Origin: Sphingobacterium deserti
GTDB taxonomy: Bacteria > Bacteroidota > Bacteroidia > Sphingobacteriales > Sphingobacteriaceae
Direction: 5' to 3'
Assembly (NCBI RefSeq): GCF_000757725.1
Contig: NZ_JJMU01000024.1
Span: 62,001 to 126,000, forward strand
DNA: 64,000 nucleotides
Shown: positions 44,881 to 54,408 of the stretch, piece by piece
Layout of the letters: every line of letters begins with the position of its first letter
Position numbering within the stretch: position 1 is the stretch's first letter
Program-made: the position numbers and the translations under genes
Notes under the pieces: generated by a model
Told to the model about the DNA's origin: nothing
What the model saw: only the letters and a program-made list of their open reading frames with translations
The model's database searches: none

Positions 44881-46742
44881 TGAGCATTATATCTACAGAA
44901 CAGTTGGGTCATTCGTATAACGATAAATGGCTTTTTAAAAATCTTCATTTCGGACTTCAAAAGGGAGACCGTGTGGCACTCGTTGGCATAAACGGGACGG
45001 GCAAATCTACGTTATTAAAGATCTTAGCTGAAATTGAGAGTCCTACAGAAGGGAAGGTGGTCAAAGAGAGAGGTCTACGGGTTGGTTTTTTAAATCAAGA
45101 ACCAAATTTCGATGGTTTAAAGACCGTCAATGATTTCATCTACAGTTCCGATAACGAGCAGCAACAATTAATCAAAGAATATGAGGAGTTGCTTTCAAGC
45201 GAAGACATTGATCAAAATAAGTTAGCGGAACTTACCGACAAATTGTCCGCGTTGGAAGCCTGGGAATACGAGTATAATATTAAAACAATTTTAAATCGAT
45301 TACAGATTTCGAATTTTGAGCAAAATATAAGCGAACTATCGGGTGGGCAAAAAAAGCGATTATCGCTCGCTAAGCTTTTGATAGATGAGCCTGATGTATA
45401 CATCCTTGATGAGCCAACCAATCATTTGGATATTGAAACTATTGAGTGGCTGGAAAAGCTACTCACTACCGGCAACAAAACTGTATTGCTCGTCACGCAT
45501 GATAGGTATTTTCTGGATAACGTTTGTAATGAGATCCGCGAGTTAGATAGGGGTGAGGTTTACTTATACAAAGGAAAATATACATACTTCTTAGAGAAAA
45601 AGGCGGAGCGCGAAACTATTGATGTCGTGATGGCTGACAAGGCCCGCAATCTATTGAAAAAAGAGTTGGAGTGGATGAGGAGGCAACCGCAAGCCAGAGG
45701 TACGAAATCCAAATCTCGGATTGAGGCGTATTATGATTTAGAGGAAAAATCTAAAGGTCCGCGTAAAAACGACAGTGTGCAGCTTTCCGTAAAAGTTTCC
45801 AGACAAGGCTCTAAAATCATAGAGATCGAAAACTTATCCAAGTCGTACAATGGAAATAGTATCATCCGTAATTTCAGCTACACATTCAAAAAGGGCGATC
45901 GTATAGGACTTGCAGGAAAAAATGGAACAGGGAAATCCACTTTTCTAAATTTGATAACTGCTGAGATTAATCCAGATAGCGGCAAGGTGGACATTGGTGA
46001 GACTACAGTGTTTGGCTATTATCGACAAGGCGGATTGGAATTTAAAGACACGGACAAAGTATTAGACGTTGTCAAAAATGTAGCCGAATATATAACCATG
46101 GCTAATGGCGATACCATTACTGCTTCACAGCTCCTCACTTTGTTTCTATTTCCGCCTGAAAAGCAGTTTAACTTAATTAGTAAGCTCAGCGGTGGAGAGA
46201 AGAAGCGGTTACAGCTTATGCGCGTGTTAATGAAAAGTCCAAATTTTTTAATTTTGGATGAGCCATCAAACGATTTGGATATTGACACTTTAAATATACT
46301 GGAAGAGTTTTTAGATAATTATCCCGGCATATTAATCTTAGTGAGTCACGATCGTTACCTCATTGATAGGTTGAGCGAGCAGCTTTTCATTTTCGAAGGG
46401 GAGGGGCATATTCGAATCTACAACGGCAACTATGCAGATCATAAAGCAGAGGAGGAGATGCGACTCAAAGCGGCAAAAGAAAAAGTAGAGATGCCCGAGC
46501 CAATAGTTAGTTCAACAAAAGAAATCTCTAAGAATAAACCATCTTACAAAGAGATTAAAGAATACGAAGCTTTAGAAAGGCAGATCGAGGAACTGGAGGT
46601 AATGATATCCACTAAGGAAGCAAGTCTGACAAATTTGACAGATTATCAGCAACTCAATGACGCGGCGCTGGAAATAGGAGAACTTAAAAAATCCTTAGAT
46701 TCGAAATCAGAACGTTGGATGGAGCTCTCCGAGTTTATGTAA
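44880..46742 (+). CDS. ABC-F family ATPase (Uup-like)
   Basis: A 620-residue soluble protein with two ABC domains. First: Walker A GINGTGKST (36-44), signature LSGGQKKR, Walker B VYILDEPTNHLD. Second: GKNGTGKST, LSGGEKKR, FLILDEPSNDLD. The C-terminal coiled coil (YKEIKEYEALERQIEELEVM onward) is Uup-type. ABC-F proteins act on ribosomes, as translation factors or antibiotic-protection factors, not as transporters. The GTG start is supported because homology begins at MSIISTEQLGHSY. The second Walker B has Asn-Asp where His is more usual (DEPSNDLD). Confidence 0.92.
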   Translation: MSIISTEQLGHSYNDKWLFKNLHFGLQKGDRVALVGINGTGKSTLLKILAEIESPTEGKVVKERGLRVGFLNQEPNFDGLKTVNDFIYSSDNEQQQLIKEYEELLSSEDIDQNKLAELTDKLSALEAWEYEYNIKTILNRLQISNFEQNISELSGGQKKRLSLAKLLIDEPDVYILDEPTNHLDIETIEWLEKLLTTGNKTVLLVTHDRYFLDNVCNEIRELDRGEVYLYKGKYTYFLEKKAERETIDVVMADKARNLLKKELEWMRRQPQARGTKSKSRIEAYYDLEEKSKGPRKNDSVQLSVKVSRQGSKIIEIENLSKSYNGNSIIRNFSYTFKKGDRIGLAGKNGTGKSTFLNLITAEINPDSGKVDIGETTVFGYYRQGGLEFKDTDKVLDVVKNVAEYITMANGDTITASQLLTLFLFPPEKQFNLISKLSGGEKKRLQLMRVLMKSPNFLILDEPSNDLDIDTLNILEEFLDNYPGILILVSHDRYLIDRLSEQLFIFEGEGHIRIYNGNYADHKAEEEMRLKAAKEKVEMPEPIVSSTKEISKNKPSYKEIKEYEALERQIEELEVMISTKEASLTNLTDYQQLNDAALEIGELKKSLDSKSERWMELSEFM

Positions 46743-46751
46743 ATAAAGTAT

Positions 46752-46767
46752 AGTTTCACGTGAAACA
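46752..46767. other. parS-like centromere site 1
   Basis: AGTTTCACGTGAAACA matches the ParB-binding consensus TGTTTCACGTGAAACA at 15 of 16 positions; the inner 14 bases are a perfect palindrome. It lies 10 bases after the ABC-F stop. Confidence 0.75.
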
Positions 46768-46807
46768 TAAAATTATTATCATCGAGGTTTTTTCTCGATA
46801 TGAACAA

Positions 46808-46823
46808 TGTTCCACGTGAAATA
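46808..46823. other. parS-like centromere site 2
   Basis: TGTTCCACGTGAAATA matches TGTTNCACGTGAAACA at 15 of 16 positions. It lies 13 bases before the mnmG ATG, within its leader or promoter region. Confidence 0.65.
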
Positions 46824-46836
46824 AATAAAGGATAAC

Positions 46837-48696
46837 ATGTTTAAAAAATATAACGTAATTGTAGTAGGGGCTGGCCACGCTGGATGCGAGGCGGCGGCGG
46901 CAGCTGCAAATTTAGGTTCATCGGTTTTATTGATCACGATGAATATGGGTGTTATTGCCCAAATGAGTTGTAACCCTGCCATAGGGGGAGTGGCCAAGGG
47001 CCAAATCGTACGCGAGATCGATGCGATGGGAGGCTATACAGGAATCATTGCGGATAAATCAACCATACAATTTCGCATGCTAAATCGCTCCAAAGGCCCC
47101 GCCATGTGGAGCCCAAGAGCACAAAACGACCGCATGCGTTTTGCTGAAGAATGGAGATTAACGCTAGAATCACTCCCGAATATTGACATGTGGCAAGACA
47201 CCGTAAAGGAAGTTATTGTAGAAAATGGAAAAGCCCAAGGCGTAATAACTTCATTAGGCGTTCGGGTAGAAGCAGATGCCGTAGTTTTAACGAATGGCAC
47301 ATTCCTAAACGGCGTTATTCACATTGGCGAAAAGAAAATAGGTGGAGGACGCACTGGCGAAAAAGCAGCTACAGGCTTAACAGAACAATTGGTGAGTTTA
47401 GGATTCGAAGCTGGCCGTATGAAAACTGGTACGCCGCCACGAATAGACGGACGATCATTGAACTACACCCTGATGGAGGAACAGTGGGGCGATGAGAACC
47501 CAGGACGCTTTTCGTATACTGATGTAGAAAGACCCACCGAGAAACGCTGCTGTTGGATTACCTATACGAACGATAAAGTTCATGAGGTTTTAAAAACGGG
47601 ATTCGATCGCTCGCCGATGTTCACTGGCAGAATAAAAGGCTTGGGTCCTCGTTATTGTCCTTCCATAGAAGATAAGATAAATAGGTTTGCTGAGCGTGAT
47701 CGCCATCAAATTTTCGTAGAACCGGAAGGTTTTAAAACCGTCGAAATTTACGTAAACGGTTTTTCCACTTCATTGCCTGAAGATGTACAATTGAAAGCGT
47801 TGCAATTTATACCAGGGTTCGAGAATGCAAAAATGTACAGACCAGGGTATGCTATTGAGTACGATTATTTTCCGCCTATGCAACTTGATTTAACGTTGGA
47901 AACCCAACGTGTTAAACACCTATTTTTTGCAGGTCAAATAAATGGAACCACGGGTTATGAGGAAGCTGCCGCACAAGGTTTCGTTGCTGGTGTAAATGCG
48001 CATCAGCGTATTCGCGATGAACATGAATTAATTTTAAAAAGATCGGAATCTTACATTGGCGTATTAATTGACGACCTTGTTACGAAAGGTACAGAAGAGC
48101 CATACCGCATGTTTACCTCTCGTGCAGAGCACCGGTTGTTACTACGGCAAGACAACGCTGACATTCGTTTAACGCCAATAGCTCATAAACTCGGTTTAGT
48201 TAATGATGAACGGCTGGAAAAAGTGGATCTAAAAATAAAGCAATCTGACCATATCATTTCATACATGCGACAAAATAGCGTAGACATAGACAAAGTTAAC
48301 CCCATTTTGAGTGAACTTGGCTCGAGTGCGTTGACACAGAAATCAAGACTATTTAATATTCTAAGTCGGCCACAGGTAGGTATCCAAGATCTTGCAAAAG
48401 CAGATTCGGAATTTTCAGAACTACTAAAGTCATTCGACGAGGAAACAATTGAGCAAGCTGAAATAAAGGTGAAGTATGAAAGCTATTTCGATAAAGAAAT
48501 GGAAATCGTCAATAAGATGAAAAAGATGGAGGATAAGGAAATAAATCCAGAATTTGATTACAAATCGTTAGCCTCATTGTCTATAGAAGCACGTGAGAAA
48601 TTGCTGAAAGTAAAGCCGAGGACTTTAGGTCAAGCATCAAGAATATCGGGTGTATCACCCTCAGATATTAGTGTTTTGATGGTACATATGAGTTAA
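46837..48696 (+). CDS. mnmG: tRNA uridine-5-carboxymethylaminomethyl modification enzyme
   Basis: A 619-residue FAD enzyme: GAGHAG dinucleotide motif at 11-16, [59 protein letters not shown] and [18 protein letters not shown], then the MnmE/tRNA-binding C-terminus ([35 protein letters not shown]). With MnmE it modifies U34 of several tRNAs. In many bacteria this gene (gidA) is near the replication origin; the parS-like sites before it agree. Confidence 0.97.
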   Translation: MFKKYNVIVVGAGHAGCEAAAAAANLGSSVLLITMNMGVIAQMSCNPAIGGVAKGQIVREIDAMGGYTGIIADKSTIQFRMLNRSKGPAMWSPRAQNDRMRFAEEWRLTLESLPNIDMWQDTVKEVIVENGKAQGVITSLGVRVEADAVVLTNGTFLNGVIHIGEKKIGGGRTGEKAATGLTEQLVSLGFEAGRMKTGTPPRIDGRSLNYTLMEEQWGDENPGRFSYTDVERPTEKRCCWITYTNDKVHEVLKTGFDRSPMFTGRIKGLGPRYCPSIEDKINRFAERDRHQIFVEPEGFKTVEIYVNGFSTSLPEDVQLKALQFIPGFENAKMYRPGYAIEYDYFPPMQLDLTLETQRVKHLFFAGQINGTTGYEEAAAQGFVAGVNAHQRIRDEHELILKRSESYIGVLIDDLVTKGTEEPYRMFTSRAEHRLLLRQDNADIRLTPIAHKLGLVNDERLEKVDLKIKQSDHIISYMRQNSVDIDKVNPILSELGSSALTQKSRLFNILSRPQVGIQDLAKADSEFSELLKSFDEETIEQAEIKVKYESYFDKEMEIVNKMKKMEDKEINPEFDYKSLASLSIEAREKLLKVKPRTLGQASRISGVSPSDISVLMVHMS

Positions 48697-48773
48697 TATA
48701 CTGATAATCAGTTTATTAAAAAATTTAAATACTAACATTAAATGAAGCGATATAAGAGATTATTTTAAAATTT

Positions 48774-50453
48774 ATGACCAAACACTCCGAAATCATACAA
48801 AGTTCTCCTAAGGGGCTTAAAACGATAAATTTTCAATACCTCGCATTCATAGGATTTACCTTATTGCTTGTATTGACCTTTACTCGCTGTGCTAATGTTC
48901 AACGGCCGACGGGCGGACCTAAAGACTCTTTACCGCCTAAAGTATTAAACGAGTCCCCAGTAAACTTTTCGCGTAATTTCCAAGACAAGGAGATTGTGTT
49001 GACATTCGACGAGTACATCAAACTGAACAACCAATTCAAAGAATTCAGCATAAGCCCTGATTTAGATGAACAACCGCTGTTTAAGGTTAGGAAAAAAGAT
49101 CTTATTATACAGCTGCCAGATTCAATGGAAGCTAACACTACCTACACGATAAACTTCGGTAAGGGTTTGGTGGATTATAACGAAAGTAATCCCATTCTCA
49201 ACTATAATTACGTATTTGCAACAGGGCCGGAACTAGATTCCCTATCAATAAGCGGTTCTGTAAAAAATGGTTTCACCAAATCTTTCGATATCAAAAAGGA
49301 TGAAAACATTAAAGTGCTTCTTATTCCCACGCGACAAGATTCTATTTTCGGAAAGAGAAAAGCCAATATTTTTACGGGTTTAGACTCTTCAGGCAATTTC
49401 AAATTTAGTAATCTTCGGGAAGACACTTACCGCATATACGCTTTGAAAGAGCAGAATAATGATAGAATTTTCAATGGCAATGATGAATGGATTGGATTTT
49501 TAAACGATAGCATTGTATTAAGCAGGGATACTAGTAATATACAACTCGAAATCACAAAAGCGTATCCGAAGGATTTTAGAACCTTGGAAAAAAAGATCGA
49601 GCCTACCGGAAATATCTTGCTTACGTTTAATAAACCCATAAATAATCCTGAGCTTGAAATTGTTCATCCATCTGACATCAACACAAGTAAAATAGCGCGC
49701 TATAGCTTAAATAATGACTCGGTTAGGGTATTTATTCAAAATAAAGAATTGGATTCGGTGAAAATACTTCTCAGCGCAGATCAAAATATCCGTGATACTA
49801 TTCTGATCCGAACGAATAAGAACGCGAAGTATGATCGGGAAATAAAACCACTTTTTAATATCACAAATAAGGTAGATCGCACCAGTCATATTAAACTAAC
49901 AAGCGTTACACCATTAGCTAACGTGGATAAATCTAAGATTATGCTTTATGAAGACTCCGTTTCCAGACGTAATTTTCAATTGCAGCAGGACAGTGCAAAC
50001 CAAAATCTCTACCATATACGGTACAATTGGAGACCGAAGCGAAATTACGAATTAGTGATTCAGGAAAATGCATTGCGGAGTGCATTTGATGATACCAACA
50101 AAGAATCGAAAACGCAGTTTACAATGGACGAATCAGATAACTATGGGAACATCACTTTCACAGTCAATGGTCTGGATAGTACCATGCAATATATCGTAGA
50201 ATTGACCAATGAGGAAAAGGAGAAAGTGTTTGATAGCAGAATAATTGATCAGCGTAATGGGAAAATAACCTATACGAATTTTCCGGGAGGAAAGTATATG
50301 TTGCGGATTATTTATGATGCTAACAAAAATAACAAATGGGATCCAGCTGATGTTTATGCACGCAAGCAAGCGGAAAACATCTGGTACTTAGATAAAACAT
50401 TTACCATTCGCGCAAATTGGGACCAAAACGAAACGATAACCCTACCAAAATAA
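48774..50453 (+). CDS. Ig-like domain lipoprotein
   Basis: A 559-residue protein. An N-terminal hydrophobic stretch ends in a lipobox-like LTFTRC (about residue 41). Then comes RPTGGPKDSLPPKVLNESPVNFSRNF, the start of an SbsA/Big_5-type Ig-like domain (VLTFDEYIKLNN; TTYTINFGKGLVDYNE), followed by further beta-sandwich regions and a C-terminal NKNNKWDPADVYARKQAE block. This architecture is widespread in Bacteroidota outer-envelope proteins of unknown role. Its signal region is long (about 40 residues), so a later start is possible, though no ATG is near. Confidence 0.78.
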   Translation: MTKHSEIIQSSPKGLKTINFQYLAFIGFTLLLVLTFTRCANVQRPTGGPKDSLPPKVLNESPVNFSRNFQDKEIVLTFDEYIKLNNQFKEFSISPDLDEQPLFKVRKKDLIIQLPDSMEANTTYTINFGKGLVDYNESNPILNYNYVFATGPELDSLSISGSVKNGFTKSFDIKKDENIKVLLIPTRQDSIFGKRKANIFTGLDSSGNFKFSNLREDTYRIYALKEQNNDRIFNGNDEWIGFLNDSIVLSRDTSNIQLEITKAYPKDFRTLEKKIEPTGNILLTFNKPINNPELEIVHPSDINTSKIARYSLNNDSVRVFIQNKELDSVKILLSADQNIRDTILIRTNKNAKYDREIKPLFNITNKVDRTSHIKLTSVTPLANVDKSKIMLYEDSVSRRNFQLQQDSANQNLYHIRYNWRPKRNYELVIQENALRSAFDDTNKESKTQFTMDESDNYGNITFTVNGLDSTMQYIVELTNEEKEKVFDSRIIDQRNGKITYTNFPGGKYMLRIIYDANKNNKWDPADVYARKQAENIWYLDKTFTIRANWDQNETITLPK

Positions 50454-50466
50454 GGAAACCCTATTA

Positions 50467-50982
50467 TTAGGATGTTTTGAACCAAGAACTGTAGAGCACA
50501 TAGTTATGCGGCAATTGCTTTAGCATAGCTATTTGCTCCTCCGTAAGTGGTTTTATTTTCTTCGCCGGAATCCCAGCATATAAATAACCACTTTCAAGCA
50601 CCATATCTTCTAGCACGACTGCTCCAGCGGCTACAATAACATTAGATTCAACCACCGTACGATCCATGACAATGGCGCCCATCCCTATCAAGACATAATC
50701 CTGGATGATACAACCATGTACGATAGCATTGTGACCGATATTGACAAAGTTACCAATATCAGTTCCGTTCTTCTCGTACGTGCAGTGAATAACGACACCA
50801 TCCTGTACATTGGAATAATTTCCAATCTTAATATAATTCACGTCTCCACGAATTACAGCATTAAACCAAACGGAGCAATGATCGCCAATAACAACATCGC
50901 CTACAATAGTGGCATTTTCAGCAATATAAACATCGGCACCGATCACAGGCGCTATTCCTTTTACAGGGGATATTAGAGGCAT
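50467..50982 (-). CDS. Gamma carbonic anhydrase-like left-handed beta-helix protein
   Basis: A 171-residue hexapeptide-repeat protein (VIGADVYIAENATIVGDVVIGDHCSVWFNAVIRGDV). Three metal-ligand histidines are in place: His66 (VVIHCTY), His84 and His89 (IGHNAIVHG). Members bind zinc or iron; only some are active carbonic anhydrases. It starts one base after the nadB stop, so it is cotranscribed with nadB. Confidence 0.9.
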   Translation of the reverse strand: MPLISPVKGIAPVIGADVYIAENATIVGDVVIGDHCSVWFNAVIRGDVNYIKIGNYSNVQDGVVIHCTYEKNGTDIGNFVNIGHNAIVHGCIIQDYVLIGMGAIVMDRTVVESNVIVAAGAVVLEDMVLESGYLYAGIPAKKIKPLTEEQIAMLKQLPHNYVLYSSWFKTS

Positions 50983-50983
50983 A

Positions 50984-52576
50984 TTATAAAATTGTATCTG
51001 TTAATGAATTGGATTTCTGCGGATAATCCGTCGTATAATGTAGTCCTCGACTTTCTTTACGAAGCATAGCTGATTTGACGATCAAGTAGGCTACTTGTAT
51101 TACATTACGGAGTTCACATAGCTTGACAGACAGTTTTGTATTTTTATAAAAATCCTCCGTTTCCTCATGTAAAAACCCTAACCGGCGCATGGCACGATCC
51201 AAACGAAAATCAGATCTAACTATGCCTACATAATCACTCATTAGCTTTTGTGTTTCGCGCAAATTATGGGTAACCAAGATCTCCTCGTTTAATGATGCTA
51301 CCTTAGATTCATCCCAATCCGGAATATTGTCATCAAACGCAAGTGAATGAAGACTAGCGGCAGCATCCTCGAAAATACGATGTGCATAGACTACAGCTTC
51401 TAACAAGGAGTTTGATGCTAACCGATTTGCACCATGCAAGCCGGTAGATGAGCATTCACCACAGGCGTAAAGATGTTGTATGGATGTTTTTCCCAATTCA
51501 TCAACGAGTATACCACCGCAAGCATAATGCGCTGCCGGCGTCACTGGAATAAAGTCCTTTGTCATATCCAAACCTATGGAAAGGCACTTTTCATAAATAT
51601 TTGGAAAATGGGCTAATATGTCCGCCTTCTTACGGTGTGTGATATCCAGGTAAACAAAATCATGCCCAGACTTCTTCATTTCATTATCTATGGCACGCGC
51701 TACGATGTCGCGAGATGCCAACGAACCACGTGGATCATATTCTTCCATAAAAGATACACCATCCAACCTCCGTAAGATACCGCCGAAACCACGGACGGCT
51801 TCGGAAATTAAAAAAGCGGGAGAATCTTTCGGATTATAGAGAGAGGTCGGATGAAACTGTATAAATTCCATGTTTCTCACTTTACCTTTTGCCCGATAAA
51901 CCATGGCTATACCGTCACCGGTAGCAATGGTCGGATTTGTAGTACTGCTATAAACATGGCCAGCGCCACCAGAAGCCATCAAGGTGATCTTACTCAGAAA
52001 TGTTTCGATTGTATTTGTCTGCGTGTTCAAGGCATAAATACCGAAGCAAGTAATGTCTTTAGTTGCTTTATCCACATGAACACCTTTATGATGCTGGGTA
52101 ATGAGATCCACAGCGAAATGATGCGTTAACATTTCTATGTTAGGATGTGCGTGCACCTGCTCGAGCAAAGCCCGCTCGATCTCATAACCGGTAATATCCT
52201 TATAGTGTAAGATACGATGCTTAGAATGGCCTCCCTCACGAGCCAAGTCATAATGTTCGTCATCTACTTTATCAAAGTTGGTGCCGTAGTCAATTAACTC
52301 TTTTATGCGTGCGGGCGCTTCTTTAACAACGTTTTCCACAACTTGCGGATGGCATAAACCATCGCCAGCAACCTCAGTATCAGCGATATGCTTGTCGAAG
52401 CTATCAGACTTATCCACAACGGCGGCTACACCTCCTTGCGCATATTTGGTATTCGACTCGTCTTCGTTAGACTTGGTCAAAATCAACACTTTACCTAGAT
52501 GTGCTGCCTTCAACGCAAAGCTTAAACCAGCTATTCCCGAGCCAATAATTAAAAAATCCACCTGTCTATGTGCCAT
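50984..52576 (-). CDS. nadB: L-aspartate oxidase
   Basis: A 530-residue FAD flavoprotein: FLIIGSGIAGLSFALKAA at the N-terminus, KYAQGGVAAVVDKSDSFDKHIADT, EGGHSKHRILHYKDITGYEIE, PAHYACGGILVDELGKTSI and GANRLASNSLLEAVVYAHRI. It oxidises aspartate to iminoaspartate, which NadA condenses to quinolinate for NAD. It is divergent from nadA across a 494-base region that carries DnaA-box-like sites. Confidence 0.96.
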   Translation of the reverse strand: MAHRQVDFLIIGSGIAGLSFALKAAHLGKVLILTKSNEDESNTKYAQGGVAAVVDKSDSFDKHIADTEVAGDGLCHPQVVENVVKEAPARIKELIDYGTNFDKVDDEHYDLAREGGHSKHRILHYKDITGYEIERALLEQVHAHPNIEMLTHHFAVDLITQHHKGVHVDKATKDITCFGIYALNTQTNTIETFLSKITLMASGGAGHVYSSTTNPTIATGDGIAMVYRAKGKVRNMEFIQFHPTSLYNPKDSPAFLISEAVRGFGGILRRLDGVSFMEEYDPRGSLASRDIVARAIDNEMKKSGHDFVYLDITHRKKADILAHFPNIYEKCLSIGLDMTKDFIPVTPAAHYACGGILVDELGKTSIQHLYACGECSSTGLHGANRLASNSLLEAVVYAHRIFEDAAASLHSLAFDDNIPDWDESKVASLNEEILVTHNLRETQKLMSDYVGIVRSDFRLDRAMRRLGFLHEETEDFYKNTKLSVKLCELRNVIQVAYLIVKSAMLRKESRGLHYTTDYPQKSNSLTDTIL

Positions 52577-52609
52577 ATTGTGTTATTAACGATGCGCTGT
52601 ATCAGAATT

Positions 52610-53000
52610 AGAAGAAACAAATTAACAAAATATGTGGAAAACCTGTATAAAAACGGTGCAGTAAAATTGAAAACTTTAAAACTTTCCACAGCAGTCCTCA
52701 TATTCCCACAAATGCACCACATGAATTAAGGAAAAGTGAAGCAGATATTAACAAATTGTAAACACTAAAAATTCAACACAAAAATATGGAAAGTAAAATA
52801 GATGAAAAATCACCCATTTGAAAATCAGCACTTAACCTACCGAAGTCTGTTGATAATTTGTGGATAACTGCCGAAAACTCATGATTCAAAAATAAAAATC
52901 ACACACTTATCCCCATTTTCCACAGACTAATAAACAACAAGATTCTTTCTTTAAAAAAAGATTATAAATTATTGGAAAAAGGGAATGTGGATTTCGTTTC
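52610..53000. other. Candidate replication origin (oriC) in the nadB-nadA gap
   Basis: AT-rich region with 9-mers like the DnaA box TTATCCACA. Perfect: 52859-52867 (minus orientation). One mismatch: 52633-52641, 52848-52856, 52907-52915 and 52916-52924. Two mismatches: 52682-52690 and 52986-52994. Two of the stronger sites are nearly head-to-tail at 52848-52867 and two abut at 52907-52924 in the opposite orientation. An A/T-only-like tract (52940-52980) beside them could be the unwinding element. Assignment is inference; see findings. Confidence 0.55.
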
Positions 53001-53012
53001 ATTTTCTTTGTT

Positions 53013-53020
53013 TACTTTTG
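53013..53020 (+). promoter_or_regulatory. -7 promoter element of nadA
   Basis: TACTTTTG matches TAnnTTTG; predicted leader about 44 bases to the ATG at 53071. Confidence 0.55.
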
Positions 53021-53070
53021 TCTTGTCGTTTAGTCAAACCAAGTGGACAAATTGAAGAGAAGAAAAGATA

Positions 53071-54069
53071 ATGAATACAACCTTTGAAAGAGATTTGGAG
53101 GCAAAGGGTTATATTGATGAGCCTGTAGACCCTACGATCGATATTGTAGCTGAAATTCAGCGGCTTAAGAAAGAAAAGAATGCGGTTATATTGGCTCATT
53201 ACTACCAAGATGCTGAAATTCAGGATATTGCAGACTACATTGGGGATAGTCTAGGTTTGTCGCAGCAAGCGGCAAAAACTGATGCTGATATGATCGTATT
53301 TGCTGGTGTGCACTTCATGGCGGAAACAGCTAAGATTCTATCGCCTTCAAAAAAAGTTTTATTGCCCGATCTCAAAGCAGGCTGCTCTTTGTCGGACAGC
53401 TGTCCTCCGCATCTGTTCGCAAAATTCAAAGAGCAGTATCCAGATCATCTCGTGATCACATACGTGAACTGTACGGCGGAGCTTAAGGCACTTTCCGACA
53501 TTGTATGTACTTCCAGCAATGCCGTGGAGATTGTGCAGAGTTTGCCTGCCGATCAAAAAATTATTTTTGGTCCTGATAAAAACCTTGGTGACTATGTGAA
53601 GAAGAAAACCGGACGTGATTTGGTTCTTTGGAATGGCGCTTGTATGGTGCATGAGATATTTTCGCAGGATAAGATTATAGATTTGCGTAGTCAATTTCCA
53701 GACGCGAAATTTATCGCACATCCGGAGTGTGAAGATCATATACTTGCACAAGCAGATTATGTAGGATCGACCTCAGGAATGCTTAAGTATACGATAGAGA
53801 ATAGTGCACAACAGTTTATAGTGGCTACAGAATCAGGTATCTTGCACCAAATGCAAAAAGCAAGTCCGACAAAAACTTTTATTCCGGCACCTCCAAACAA
53901 TGTTTGTGCATGCAACGACTGCCCACACATGAAATTAAATACATTAGAGAAATTATATAACTGCCTTTATTACGAGCTTCCGGAGGTCGATCTCCCGACA
54001 AGTGTGATCGAACGAGCTAGAAAGCCGATCGAAAGGATGTTGGAAATTTCAGAACGATTCGGATTGTAG
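53071..54069 (+). CDS. nadA: Quinolinate synthase
   Basis: A 332-residue iron-sulfur enzyme: [40 protein letters not shown], and cysteines for the 4Fe-4S cluster in [17 protein letters not shown] and [13 protein letters not shown]. It makes quinolinate from iminoaspartate and dihydroxyacetone phosphate. Pairs functionally with the divergent nadB. Confidence 0.97.
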   Translation: MNTTFERDLEAKGYIDEPVDPTIDIVAEIQRLKKEKNAVILAHYYQDAEIQDIADYIGDSLGLSQQAAKTDADMIVFAGVHFMAETAKILSPSKKVLLPDLKAGCSLSDSCPPHLFAKFKEQYPDHLVITYVNCTAELKALSDIVCTSSNAVEIVQSLPADQKIIFGPDKNLGDYVKKKTGRDLVLWNGACMVHEIFSQDKIIDLRSQFPDAKFIAHPECEDHILAQADYVGSTSGMLKYTIENSAQQFIVATESGILHQMQKASPTKTFIPAPPNNVCACNDCPHMKLNTLEKLYNCLYYELPEVDLPTSVIERARKPIERMLEISERFGL

Positions 54070-54408
54070 AAAAGCGTTGTTTGAAAAGTTTCACAGTAAA
54101 ATTGAGGATAGTCTTGACAAAATGTCTCACAAATCTAAAGTGCAACAAGTTTCAAATGATCTCTTTTTAAATTTTTCACTACAGTCCCTAATTTATAAAT
54201 TTTGACTTTGTACTTGTGAATTTTTACTTATCACTTATTACTTTTGATTTATTACTTTTCACTTTGTAATTTTTTACTTATCACTTATTACTTTTGATTT
54301 ACTACTTTTTACTTTGTAAATTTTTACTTATCACTTATCACTTTTGATTTATTACTTTTTACTTTGTAATTTTTGACTTTTTAATTTTGACTTTTTAATT
54401 TACATCCC
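54070..54408. repeat. Heptad-periodic array with three exact-length 50-bp tandem units
   Basis: From about 54201 to 54401 the sequence is built of degenerate 7-mers (CTTATCA, CTTATTA, CTTTTGA, TTTATTA, CTTTTCA). Three 50-bp units start at 54221, 54271 and 54321 and differ at only a few bases; two 14-base TTTTGACTTTTTAA repeats follow. Almost no G on this strand. TACTTTTG, a perfect -7 element, occurs in units 1 and 2 (54239-54246, 54289-54296). The array ends 7 bases before the thiL ATG, so it must hold that gene's promoter and leader if thiL is transcribed separately. The first 130 bases of this gap show no terminator. Confidence 0.85.

Noticed and set aside
54201-54401. Possible CRISPR array
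   Set aside because: Units are contiguous, degenerate and AT-only-like, without distinct spacers, and no cas genes are present. The same holds for the arrays at 57.6 and 62.5 kb.
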